The position numbers and the translations under genes are program-made. Of a stretch of DNA of 64,000 nt, positions 10,529 to 21,813 are shown piece after piece. The DNA comes from Aegilops tauschii subsp. strangulata (taxonomy: Eukaryota; Streptophyta; Magnoliopsida; Poales; Poaceae): assembly GCF_002575655.3 (NCBI RefSeq), contig NC_053039.3:376627633-376691632 (forward strand), read 5' to 3'. Within the stretch, counting starts at the first letter, position 1. Every line of letters starts with the position of its first letter. The notes beneath the pieces were generated by a model that worked only from the letters and a program-made list of their open reading frames with translations, ran no database searches and was not told where the DNA came from.

Positions 10529-13500
10529 GTTGCTTAAGCTGGAACTGCCGGGGGCTTGGGAACCCCGGGCGGTTCGAGAGCTTCGCAGTATTGTGAAGCA
10601 AGAAAGTCCCGGTCTCCTGTTTGTTATGGAGACAAAGATCACTGCGGCCAGGGTGGAGAGTCTTCGGAACTCGCTGGGTTTTGAGGGATGTTTTGCAGTT
10701 AACAGTGTTTGTCTAAGTGGCAGGATTGGTATGTTCTGGGCGGCTGAGTTTGATGTGGAGTTGATGAATTACAGTGTCGGCCATATTGACATCATGGTGC
10801 GGAGGAAAGGTGATGCCAGAAAATGGCGGGTGATGGGTTTCTATGGAGCTCCAAGGGCTGAAGACAGACATCATAGTTGGAGATTCATGAGAACTCTGTA
10901 TGCGATCCAGCATGAGGCTTGGATGTGCATTGGTGACTTTAATGAAAGATTAGTGGCAGAGGAACATGGACTCCTAGGTCGGAGTGGCAGATGCGAGATT
11001 TCGGTGAAGTGATGGATGATTGTGCTCTAGTCGACCTTGGCTGGGCTAGAACAGCATATATATGGGATAATAGGTAGGCTGGAGGATCAAATGTCAAAGC
11101 CCGACTTGACAGGGTGTTTGGAAATGCGGCTTTTATGAACATGTTTGACCACATAAAAGTCCGCCATATAGTAGCTACGGAGTCAGATCACTGTTTTGTG
11201 CTTGCTGATATTCGGGAGCGACAAAATTATGGGAGTACTCGAGGACCTAAGCACTTTAGATATGAAGATGTTTGGCAAATGCATGTCGACTATGATAAGC
11301 TGATACTCGATAGCTGGCAAAGAGGTGCTGGTCGACAGGATCTTCAAGGGATAACTCAAGCCCTTACTGCGCTGCAGGGTTTTCTGACAGTGTGGGGGCA
11401 AAGGAGTTCGGATCCCTTACGCGCAAAGTTCGTTAGCTCAGGGAAAAACTTGCATTGGTGAGGTGGAGGTCTGTTGGAAGGGGGCCGGCGAAAGAGGAAA
11501 ATCAATCACAAAACAATTGCGACTCGCTCTAAAACAAGAGAAGATATGGATTCGTCAGAGATCCTGGGTCTCATGGCCTCGCGAGGGTGACAGAAATACG
11601 GGCTACTTCCATGCCTAAGCTGCCCAGCGAAAGCGCATGAATAAGATTGAAGGTCTTGAGCGGTCAGATGGCTCTGTGTGTGCAGATTCAGAGGAGGATC
11701 GGGCAGAAGTTCAGGCCTTCTATCAGGGGTTGTATACGTCTAGGGGCTTTCAGCCGATGGATGAACTGCTGCAAGGAGTACCGTCCCGGATCACGGAGGC
11801 GATGAATACGGAGCTACAGAAGCCATACACAGAAGATGAGGTTAGGCAAGCTCTGTTTCAGATGGCCCCGTCTAAAGCACCAGGAGTTGATGGGTTCACA
11901 GCGGGTTTCAATTAGAGACATTGGAAAATTCTGAAAGATGATATTGTCCCGGCTGTGCTTGGTTTTTTAAATGGCGGAGAACTTCCTGTGGGTTTTAATG
12001 ATACGTCCATCACTTTGATCCCAAAAGTGAGGTTTCCCCACAAGATTTCACAGTAGCGTCCGATATCCTTATGTTCGGTTTTGTACAAAGTCGCTTCAAA
12101 AGCTATTGCAAATCGGATAAGAAGATGTTTTGATGAAATTATAGGGGAAGAGCAGAGTGCTTTTGTCCCTGGACGCTTGATCATCGACAATGTGCTGATT
12201 GCGCATGAATGTGTGTATGCAACGAGGAGGAGAAAAACAGGAGGCAATGTGGTTTGTGCAGTGAAACTTGACATGATGAAGGCATATGATAAGGTTGAAT
12301 GGCATTATCTCGATGCTATCATGTTGAAGCTTGGTTTTGGGGCAGAGTTCGTTCGGTTGATACTAAAATCCATAGATTCTGTGCGGTTTGCGGTGCGTGT
12401 CAACGGAGAACTGCTGACTTTTTTCACCCCGTCGTGTGGGTTGCGACAAGGTGATCCCATATCGCCATACCTATTCTTGTTATGTGCGGAAGGCTTTACA
12501 TCCCTCCTGAATTTGTACAGAGGATCTTATGTTGACAAAGGAATCAGAGTGAGTATTCGTTCGCCTTGGATAAATCATTTATTGTTTGCGGACGACAGCC
12601 TGATTTTCATGCAGGCGAGAACTCAAAGTGGGCTCCGGATCAATGAGATCTTGCGAATATATGAAGAATGATCGGGACAAACTGTAAACAAGGAGAAGAG
12701 TTCCATTTATTTCAGCCCGAACACTTCGGATCCGCTTCGGCAAGAATTGAAGCAAATTCTGAATATAAGTGTCGAAGCGTTTAATAAACAATATCTTGGT
12801 CTACCTACGGCTGTGGGTAGGATCACAAGCGGCACTTTTGATCATATTGGGTAACGAATCCGAAGCAAGCTCCAAGGTGGATCAGAAATAATGATTTCTT
12901 CCGCAGGCAGAGAGGTGCGGTTGAAAGCCATAGCTATGGCAATACCAACTTTCAATATGACATGCTTCAAGCTAACCAAGAATGTCTGCAAAAGTCTGGT
13001 ATCGTACATGGCGAAGTACTGGTGGAGCTGTTCTTTGGAACGCCGATCTTTGCATTGGCTGTCGTGGGATGCGCTAGCACAACCAAAACTGAAGGGAGGG
13101 ATGGGTTTCCGAGATCTGGAGATGTTTAACACTGCTCTTCTTGGCAAGCATGGATGGCGGTTGATCACGCATCCTAGCTCCCTCTGTTCACGTGTTCTGA
13201 AAGGATTTCCTTAATTATGTGATTTTATGCAAGCCACTATACCAAAACACTCCTCTGCCATTTGGCGAGCCATAATCCATGGTAGGATAGCTCTGCACTC
13301 CGGGCTGATCAAATGCATTGGAAGTGGCACTACTGTTAATATCTGGACGGACAAGTGGATTTCGAATACTATTATGATGTCACATGTTGCAAGGCTGGGG
13401 GCTGCCCAGATTAATACAGTGTTCGATATCATTGATGTTGAGAACTGGACGTGGAAATCTGAACTTATCAGAGAATCATTCATACCCCCGGATGCTGATG

Positions 13501-14511
13501 CAATCCTCAATATTCCTCTGAGAAGGGGAGGGGGTGATGACTTCATGGCTTGGGCTTCCGAGAAGACGGGGAATTATACTGTTAAATCAGCGTACCGATC
13601 TCTAATGATTCAGAACGAGCACAAAGCTCTAGAAGAAGGGACGATCACGGAAACTTCAGAGACAGAAAAACAGTTATTGTCTCGGCTCTGGAAGCTTAAA
13701 GTTTTACCCAAAGTGTGGGTGTTCTGGTGGCGATTGATGAGGGGGATCCTTCCTGTTGAGAGTACATTGAACTACCGACATATCTCAACAACCAGTAAAT
13801 GCATAATCTATCTCGGTGAGAAGGAGGATCTGATGCATGCCCTGCTAAACTGTACCCATGCAAGGAGGTTCTGGGCGGAAGCGCCCATTTGCTTGGATGT
13901 AAAACGCCCAAATTTACATCCCCACACATGGATTAAGGACATATTATTTGATCCTATGTTTTCAGAGGCTGACCGGGCAAAGATGGTATTGATCATGTGG
14001 TCGATTTGGACTTCTAGGATAATATCACCCATGATAAGGGAAACTACGACCTGGTTCAGTCGTTGAAGCATATGCGGGAACACTTGGCATTGCTGGAATT
14101 GCCAAGGGAGCATGCCCGTACCTTGCCGGGGCATGGATGGTGACCACCTGATGTTGGGTGGATAAAAATTAATACTGATGGAAGCATAGCCATGGAAGCT
14201 CGCAGAGCTGGAGTTGGAGGGGTTGCTAGATCATCTACTGCCATGAATGCTGCTTGGTGCCAGCCGTATTCGGGTATCACCGACCCGCTCATCGCTGAAG
14301 CTATTGCAGTTCGTGACGGAGTCCTTTTTGCAAGGCTTCGAGGCTATGAGAAAGTCATTGTGGAGAAATATTGTATGGAGATCGTTGATCTCTGGAACTC
14401 GCGCTACGATCATCGAGCTGTGGTGGCGCCTATCTTGGCCGAAATCGGGGAGCACGCTTCTAGTTTTTCTGCTTTTTGTATTCAACATGTATCTAGATCA
14501 AAAAATTTCCC
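10525..14511 (+). pseudogene. LINE ORF2: endonuclease, reverse transcriptase, RNase H
   Basis: The ATG sits in the ORF1 stop (ATGA). Visible domains in order are an APE-type endonuclease (WNCRGLGNP, METKI, IGDFNE, ESDHCF; 10525-11200), then reverse transcriptase (APGVDGF, QSAFVPGRLIIDN, KLDMMKAYDKVEW, LRQGDPISPY, LLFADDSLIF; 11840-12660). These are followed by zf-RVT (13560-13900) and an RNase H domain (INTDGS and onward, 14160-14511). The active-site residues survive. The frame does not: a one-base loss near 10563, further shifts before 11110 and 14190, and stops at about 11913, 12055, 12669, 12852 and 13212. The RNase H domain is cut by the LTR at 14512. Confidence 0.88.
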
Positions 14512-15772
14512 TGTGACAGCCTGGTTTTTGCCCTCCTTTATTTGCCTGATTTTTCATTTGAATTGATTTTGAAATTTGGAGTTTTTGAATCTTTTCATAT
14601 GGACTTAAACACTTGGGTACCCTTGGCTTTCACCCAAGTGCATCATTTCCCTCCCTAACCATCATTCCCTCTCTGATTCTACCCAAAATAATATTTGGAA
14701 TATTTTTCTTTAATGAAAAATATTCATTTTCCTCTCCAAAACCCTAGCTAGTTCAATGTGCTCCAAAGCAACCCCAATTTTTCTTGCCCACAAAAATCTG
14801 GCAAAATTCACAAATATTCTTTGAACCCTAGGGCACCTTCCTGAGAAAAAATATTGCACCACTTTTTGAAATATTTTTGCTACAAAAATTATTTTCTGTT
14901 CTGGACAGAAATGGTGGTTTCTACAGCAACTACCATTTTACTTGCTCCATTGTGCCTGATTTTTCTTGCGCATCATCACCTTAGTAGATGATTGCTAGCC
15001 TCCAAAGCATAGCCTCCAACTCCCAGCCATTTGACCTCAGTAACCTCTCAAAGTTACTGATCAGAAACTTACCAAGTGTGTGGAATCTTTTCTACTGCAC
15101 CTGGAACCAAACCAAAGCGTGGTAACCTCTCAATCTACCATGAACAACAAGCCAGACATGATCTTTGGACGTTGGTCGGCCTGATGTCATAGTCCACGCG
15201 GTGACTTCGTTCGTCCAGGGGTGCTGGCATGCGTGTCGACGTGCTCTGAGTGCCGTCGAGCGCTCTTATTCGCGCGTGCTCGCTTCCCCGACTGCCGTAG
15301 CGCGCCAAACTTCGCCACCATCTTCGTCTCAACTCCATTAACTCCCCCTGGCACTCGCCGACGCTGGAGCTCGCCACAGCGAGCACGGGCGCGGTCCGGC
15401 CAACGTAACAGTGCGGTGCGCACTGTGCTCGTCGCCTTCCTCTCGATCCCGTGCTCGTCTCCGTTCGCCCACAGTCCCCGCGTGAGTTGCGTCACCTTCT
15501 CCCCCTCTCACTGATATCGCTCGTCGCCGTGCGCCGTGCCCAGGTGTCAACGGCGGAGCCCCGAACCCCCCCTCTCGGCTCGCCTATAAATGGAGCCACC
15601 CCCAGCCTCCTCGAGCACCATCCACCACTCCCACACACTCCACAAACTCGTAGATAGCAGTAGCCCGGCCGGGCAGGCCGCTGGCCGCCGTCTCCGAGCT
15701 CGAGCTCGCCGGCGATCCCCTCGGGTCATCGCGGTAGCTCCAGCCCCTCCCAGGCCTGGGCGACCCTTCCGG
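14512..15772 (+). mobile_element. Partial 5' LTR of an unclassified LTR retrotransposon
   Basis: Sequence changes abruptly within the LINE to TGTGACAGCCTGG, a typical LTR start. It then runs through an AT-rich U3-like half and a GC-rich half with a TATA box (15595-15601) placed as in an LTR promoter. It ends where the Angela-type LTR begins at 15773. No internal domain, primer-binding site or matching second LTR is in the window, so family and length are unknown. The five bases TTCCC just before it would be the TSD, but the partner is not visible. Confidence 0.6.
15595..15601 (+). promoter_or_regulatory. TATA box of the partial LTR
   Basis: TATAAAT in the context CGCCTATAAATGGAGCC, followed by a C-rich leader, fits an LTR U3 promoter. 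Confidence 0.6.
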
Positions 15773-17467
15773 TGTTGGGGAACGTAGCAGAAATTGAAAA
15801 TTTTCTACGCATCACCAAGATCAATCTATGGATTAACTAGCAACGAGAGAGAGGGGAGTGCATCTTCATACCCTTGAAGATCGTGATGCGGAAGCGTTGC
15901 AAGAACGCGGTCGGTGGAGTCGTACACGAAGCGATTCAGATCGCGGCCGAATCCGATCTAAGCACCGAACAACGGTGCCTCCGCGTTCAACACACATGCA
16001 GCCCGGTGACGTCTCCCGCGCCTTGATCCAGCTAGGGAGAGGGAGAGGTTGGGGAAGACTCCGTCCAGCAGCAGCACGACGGCGTGGTGGTGGTGGAGGA
16101 GCGTGGCACTCTAGCAGGGCTTCGCCAAGCACTGCGAGAGACGAGGAGGGAGAGGGGTAGGGCTGCGCCAAGAGAGAGGGAGACTCGTGTCTTCTGCAGC
16201 CCCAAAACCCCCACTATTTATAGGAGGACGGGAGGAGGGTGCGCCCCCTCTAGGGTTCCCACCCCTAGGGGTGGCGGCCAGCCCTAGATTGGATGGAGGG
16301 GTCGGCCAAGAGGGGGAGAGAGGGGGCGCGCCCTAGGGTGGGCCTTAGGCCCATCTGCGCCTAGGGTTTCCCCCTTTCCCTTCCGGGGCTGGTGGCCCCT
16401 CCCGGTGGACCCCCGGAACCCTCCGGTGGTCCCGGTACATTACCGGTGACGCCCGAAACTCTTCCGGTGGCCAAAACCTCACTTCCTATATATTATTCTT
16501 TACCTCCGGACCATTCCGGAACTCCTTGTGACATCCGGGATCTCATCCGGGACTCCGAACAACATTCAGTAACCACGTATATCTATTCCCTATAACCCTA
16601 GCGTCATCGAACCTTAAGTGTGTAGACCCTACGGGTTCGGGAACCATGCAGACATGACCGAGACGTTCTCCGGCCAATAACCAACAGCGGGATCTGGATA
16701 CCCATGTTGGCTCCCACATGTTCCACGATGATCTCATCGGATGAACCACGATGTCGGGGATTCAATCAATCCCGTATACAATTCCCTTTGTCAATCGATA
16801 TGTTACTTGCCCGAGATTCGATCGCCGGTATCCCAATACCTCGTTCAATCTCGTTACCGGCAAGTCACTTTACTCGTTCCGTAATGCATGATCCCGTGAC
16901 TAACTACTTAGTCACATTGAGCTCATTATGATGATGCATTACCGAGTGGGCCCAGAGATACCTCTCCGTCATACGGAGTGACAAATCCCAGTCTCGATTC
17001 GTACCAACCTAACAGACACTTTCGGAGATACCTGTAGTGTACCTTTATAGCCACCCAGTTACGTTGTGGCGTTTGGTACACCCAAAGCATTCCTATGGTA
17101 TCCGGGAGTTGCACAATCTCATGGTCTAAGGAAATGATACTTGACATTAGAAAAGCTCTTAGCAAACGAACTACACGATCTTGTGCTATGCTTAGGATTG
17201 GGTCTTGTCCATCACATCATTCTCCTAATGATGTGATCCCGTTATCAATGACATCCAATGTCCATGGTCAGGAAACCATAACCATCTATTGATCAACGAG
17301 CTAGTCAACTAGAGGCTTACTAGGGACATGTTGTGGTCTATGTATTCACACATGTATTACGGTTTCCAGTTAATACAATTATAGCATGAACAATAGAGAC
17401 AATTATCATGAACAAGGAAATACAATAATAACCATTTTATTATTGCCTCTAGGGCATATTTCCAACA
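15773..17467 (-). repeat. 3' LTR of a BARE/Angela-type copia element
   Basis: Read on the minus strand the 1695-bp LTR starts TGTTGGAAATATGCCC and ends CTACGTTCCCCAACA, the termini of the Triticeae BARE/WIS/Angela copia group, with the expected length near 1.7 kb. Directly upstream on the minus strand is the polypurine tract AAGTGGGAGACTG, which makes it the 3' LTR. Confidence 0.9.
16215..16222 (-). promoter_or_regulatory. TATA box in the Angela-type LTR
   Basis: TATAAATA on the minus strand, about 1.25 kb into the LTR, in the context TCCTATAAATAGTGGGG. Confidence 0.6.
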
Positions 17468-17861
17468 GTCTCCCACTTGCACTAGAGTCAATAATCTAGT
17501 TCACATCACTATGTGATTGTAATGAATCTAACACCCATGGGGTTTGTTCATATCTCGCTTGTGAGAGAGGTTTTTAGTCAACGGGTCTGAACCTTCCAGA
17601 TCCGTGTGTGCTTTACAAATCTCTATGTCATCTTGTAGATGCAGCTAGCACGCGCTACTTGGAGCTATTCCCAATAACTGCTCTACTATACGAATCTGGA
17701 TTACTACTCAGAGTCATCCGAATTAGTGTCAAAGTTTGCATCGACGTAACCCTTTACGACGAACTCTTTTACCACCTCCATAATCGAGAAAATTCCTTAG
17801 TCCACTAGTTACTAAGGATAAGTTCGACCGCTGTCATGTGATCCATTCCTGGATCACTCTT
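17468..17861 (-). mobile_element. Angela-type internal 3' fragment
   Basis: The minus-strand continuation upstream of the polypurine tract is the end of the copia interior. It contains a remnant like SDPGMDH near 17850 and a decayed RNase H-like stretch, then non-coding sequence to the LTR. It stops at 17861, where plus-strand gypsy reverse-transcriptase sequence starts in mid-domain. All the rest of the copia element and its 5' LTR are gone, which points to a deletion joining two elements. Confidence 0.75.
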
Positions 17862-20727
17862 GTACCGTATTGATCAAATCATTGATGCTACGGCGGGTTG
17901 TGAGCGCTTAAGTTTCTTGGATGCTTATTCTGGATACCATCAGATTAAAATGGCATTTAAAGACCAGGAGAAAACAGCGTTCATCACTCCCTTTGGAGCC
18001 TTCTGTTATGTGTCTATGCCTTTTGGGCTCAAGAGTGCATAGGCGACTTATCAGCGTTGCGTACAGAACTGTCTTCATAACCAGATTGGGCGCAATGTTC
18101 ATGCCTATGTGGATGATATTGTGGTTAAGTCCAGAGAGAAGGAAACCTTGATAGATGATCTGAGAGAAACCTTTGATAATCTCCGGGTCTACAAGATGAT
18201 GCTTAACCCGGCCAAGTGTGTTTTTGGTGTTCCCGCAGGCAAGCTCTTGGGTTTTCTGGTTTCTCATAGAGGCATTGAAGCTAACCCGGAGAAGATCAAG
18301 GCGATCACCTCTCTGGCTAAGCCGGCGTGTATAAATGACGTCCAGCGCCTGGCGGGTCGTATCGCTGCTTTAAGCCGGTTTAAAAGTCGTTTGGGTGAAA
18401 AGGCCATGACGTTGTACCAGTTGATGAAGAAAACTGATGACTTTATTTGGAATGATGCTGCTAATGTTGCTTTTGAGGATTTGAAGAGACAGCTAGCTGA
18501 GCCCCCGGTCCTTGCTGCTCCGGTTGATAAGGAGCCCTTATTATTGTATGTAGCTGCTAACACACGAGCCGTCAGCGTGGCTGTGGTGGTGGAGCGCAAG
18601 GAAGAGGGTAAAGAGTATCCGGTTCAGCGGCCGGTTTACTACGTCAGCGAAGTGCTCATAGAGTCCAAACAGCAGTATCCACATTGGCAGAAGCTTGTTT
18701 ATGGTATATTCATGGCAAGCCGGAAGCTTAAGCACTATTTTCAGGGTCACCCTATCACTGTGGTTAGTTCTGCCCCCCTTGGAGATATCATTTAAAACAG
18801 AGAGGCCACAGGGAGAGTGGCTAAGTGGGCTATAGAACTTGGGCCTCATGGTCTAAAATACGTGCCACACACTGCTGTTAAATCTCAAGCTTTGGTGGAT
18901 TTCATCAACGATTGGACAGAGCTACAGGTGCCTGAAGAAAAGCCGGACAATACATATTGGACTATTCACTTTGATGGGTCTAGGCAATTGGAGGGCTCGG
19001 GGGCTGGAATTGTATTGGCTTCCCCTAAAGGTGACAAGTTTCATTATGTGCTACGGTTGATGTTTCCTTGTACTAACAATGCGGCTGAGTACGAGGCCTT
19101 GCTCCATGGTCTTCGGATGGCTAAGGAGATGAGCTTGAGCCGGGTAAGATGCTTTGGTGACTCAGACTTAGTGGCTCAACAAGTATCAGGCAAGTGGGAC
19201 TCCAAGGACCCTCTCATGGCGGCTTATCGCCATGAAGTTGATGCCATTGCTGGACACTTTCAAGGTTACCAAGTAGAGCACATTGATCGCAGGAAGAACG
19301 AGGCAGCTGATGCATTAAGCCGGCTGGGCTCTCAGCGAAAACCGGTGCCGCCTAATACTTTCTTGGACATCCTGCATAACCCTTCTGCTATGGTACCTAC
19401 AGAGGGAGACTTGGCTGTCCCTGACCCGGAGGCACAGTTGGTGGCGGCTCTCCACATCACCCCAGACTGGACAGTGCCCTACTTAGCTTACATGACCCGG
19501 GGAGATTTGCCTGAGGACGAAACTTTGGCCAGACAAATAACCCGGCGGTCTAAGTCAATGGTCATTATTAATGGGGAGTTGCATTGTCACAGTGTTACTG
19601 GAACGTTCCAGCGTTGTGTTTCCCTTGAGGAGGGTCAAGAAATCTTACGTGAGATTCACGAAGGGGATTGTGGCCATCACGCCGGCTCAAAATCCCTTGT
19701 GGCCAAGGCTTTTCGTCATGGTTTCTACTGGCTGACAGCTCATGCTGATGCGGAGGACTTGGTCAGTAAATGTGACGGCTGTCAGAGGTTCTCACGACGG
19801 GCTCACGTACCGGCTCAGGAGCTGAGGATGATTCCAATTACCTGGCCATTTGCGGTCTGGGGGCTTGATATGGTCGGGCCTTTTAAGAGGTCTAAGGATA
19901 AGAAGACCCACCTCTTGGTGGCGGTTGATAAGTTCACAAAGTGGGTTGAGGCAGAGCCAGTTAGCAAGTGTGACGCGGCCACTGCGGTTCAGTTCATGAA
20001 AAGGGTGATATTTTGCTTTGGTTTTCCACACAGCATCATAACTTACAATGGTACCAATCTGTCTAAAGGCGCCATGGAGGAGTTTTGTCAACGAGAGCAT
20101 ATTCGGCTTGATGTTTCATCAGTGGCTCACCCTCAATCCAATGGTCAAGCTGAGCGAGCTAATCAGGAGATTCTGAAAGGCATCAAGCCCCGGCTTTTGG
20201 TCCCTTTGCAACGGACGCCGGGTTGTTGGGTGGAGGAGTTACCCTCCGTGTTATGGAGCATTAATACTACTCCTAACAGATCTACGGGTTACACGCCTTT
20301 CTTCATGGTTTACGGAGCAGAAGCAGTCCTCCCTAGCGACATCCGTCATGACTCACCTCGAGTGGCGGCTTATGTTGAGGCGGATAATGAGCAGGCACGC
20401 CAAGATGCTCTTGACTTGTTGGACGAGCAGCGTGATGTGGCAGCAGCTCGTTCGGCGATTTACCAACAAGACCTGCGCCGTTATCACAGCCGCCGGGTTA
20501 AGTCCCGGGTCTTCCAGGAAGGTGATCTGGTGCTCCGGCTCATCCAAGATCAAGCAGACGTGCAGAAGTTATCCCCGCCTTGGGAAGGGCCCTTTGTGGT
20601 CAGCAAAAATTTGCACAACGGGTCGTACTACCTCATCAACATTCGGGAGCACAAAGATTCACGCAAGTCGGAGGAAGAGACCCGTCGGCCGTGGAACATA
20701 GCTCAGCTTCGGCCTTATTACACTTGA
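17862..20727 (+). pseudogene. Tat pol: RT, RNase H, second RNase H, integrase
   Basis: RT starts in mid-domain (RIDQIIDAT, SFLDAYSGYHQIK) and has the catalytic YVDD (HAYVDDIVVKS, near 18100). A degenerate RNase H follows to 18795, then an open 636-codon frame from 18817. That frame starts with the second RNase H, which keeps its acidic residues (IHFDGS, NNAAEYEALL, FGDSDL, EAADALS). Next come the integrase HHCC zinc site (HEGDCGHHAG … CDGCQRF), the core and a C-terminal domain ending QLRPYYT. Stops break the frame at about 18042 and 18795. In the integrase core the second Asp is replaced: the motif reads ITYNGTN, with Tyr at 20044-20046. The product could not integrate DNA even if translated. 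Confidence 0.9.
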
Positions 20728-21813
20728 GCCACCAGCTCTCATAATGTACATATTTCTATAGCCATGTATATATTATGATAAGTAATAAAGCAGGACCTCT
20801 GTCCTTTTTCTCCTCCAAAGGTAAATGACAAGATCACATGGTAACTTGGAGGTGGATCCGGCTTACGATCGTATTCGAATCTAGCCGTTAACAATATAAT
20901 CACTTGGGGGCTTCCTGTTCAAACATAGGCCGTATTCGAACCAAAGAGAACATAGCTGTCGATACCCACTTGATTGGCACACTGCCGAGCTCATCGGGGA
21001 GTTTCCTTGGTCATATTTGAATCATAGCTTAACCCCCTTTGGGAACCGACATGGATCGTATTCGAATCAGTGTCGTTAAACAACTTTTAAAGTCATTTGG
21101 GGGCTTCCTGTTCAAACATGGGTCATATTCGAACCAAAGAGAACATAGCTGTCGGTACCCTCTTGATCGGCATCGCCAAACCCACTGGGGGCTATATGAT
21201 CGCATTCGAATCTTAGCTTAACCCCTTTGGGACGGGTCTCTGGTCGTATTCGAACCGGAAGCCCCTAAGTTTTGATTTTCTGATTTGCAACAAGTTCTTC
21301 TGGTTGCATCAACAGTATGCACGGCGGTTCTTACTCCACCGACATAACTTTGACTCACAGCGTTAGTCGCACACAATAAGCATTATCAAAACTGATAAAC
21401 CGGAGTTGAGGTACCAACCTTATTATCTGGGTTACATAAACCGGAAGTATACTTGAAGGCCTGTAAGTATGCTATTATGGTTACATCAAGGATATAATTG
21501 AGGGCCAGTCTTTGGTGACTTGGCTTTATATTCCGGGTTATATGTATAAGTTATATAATTCTCAGTGCGGTAAGCCGCCTAGAGACTTGTGACTTGTTTT
21601 CTATGCAGGATGGTTAAAGGTAGCTATTCGAGCTTAAGGAAAATAAATGATCAATTATGACCCGGAGGAATATCAGGAAGCAACTTCAATGGAGTTAATC
21701 ATTCAACATGCGCACGATGGCGCGACAAAGTTAAAATGTTTGTCCTACTCTATTACAAGACTCCCCGAGTCCAAAAGGTGAGGCATTGTTTTACAGGCAT
21801 AACCACGGGTCGC
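20728..21813 (+). repeat. Tat spacer with GTATTCGAA repeats
   Basis: Non-coding spacer between integrase and the antisense gene. The stretch from about 20860 to 21260 contains two copies of a roughly 193-bp repeat (GGGGGCTTCCTGTTCAAACA at 20906 and 21099). Within it a motif like GTATTCGAAYC recurs about seven times at intervals near 65 bp. No gene is seen. The rest, to 21813, is AT-rich and unremarkable. Confidence 0.75.

Larger units (their letters stand above)
9270..14511 (+). mobile_element. LINE (L1 type) with ORF1, ORF2 and RNase H, cut at 3' end
   Basis: A near full-length plant LINE. It carries ORF1 (DUF4283 plus zinc knuckle), then ORF2 with endonuclease, reverse transcriptase, zf-RVT and an RNase H domain. 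It stops abruptly at 14511 inside the RNase H region, where TGTGACAGCC, the start of an LTR, follows. The missing 3' end and tail presumably lie beyond the inserted LTR elements. The 5' start is estimated from the ORF1 leader. Confidence 0.85.

Noticed and set aside
15187..15729. Several 60-102 codon frames on both strands
   Set aside because: They lie in the GC-rich part of the partial LTR around its TATA box.
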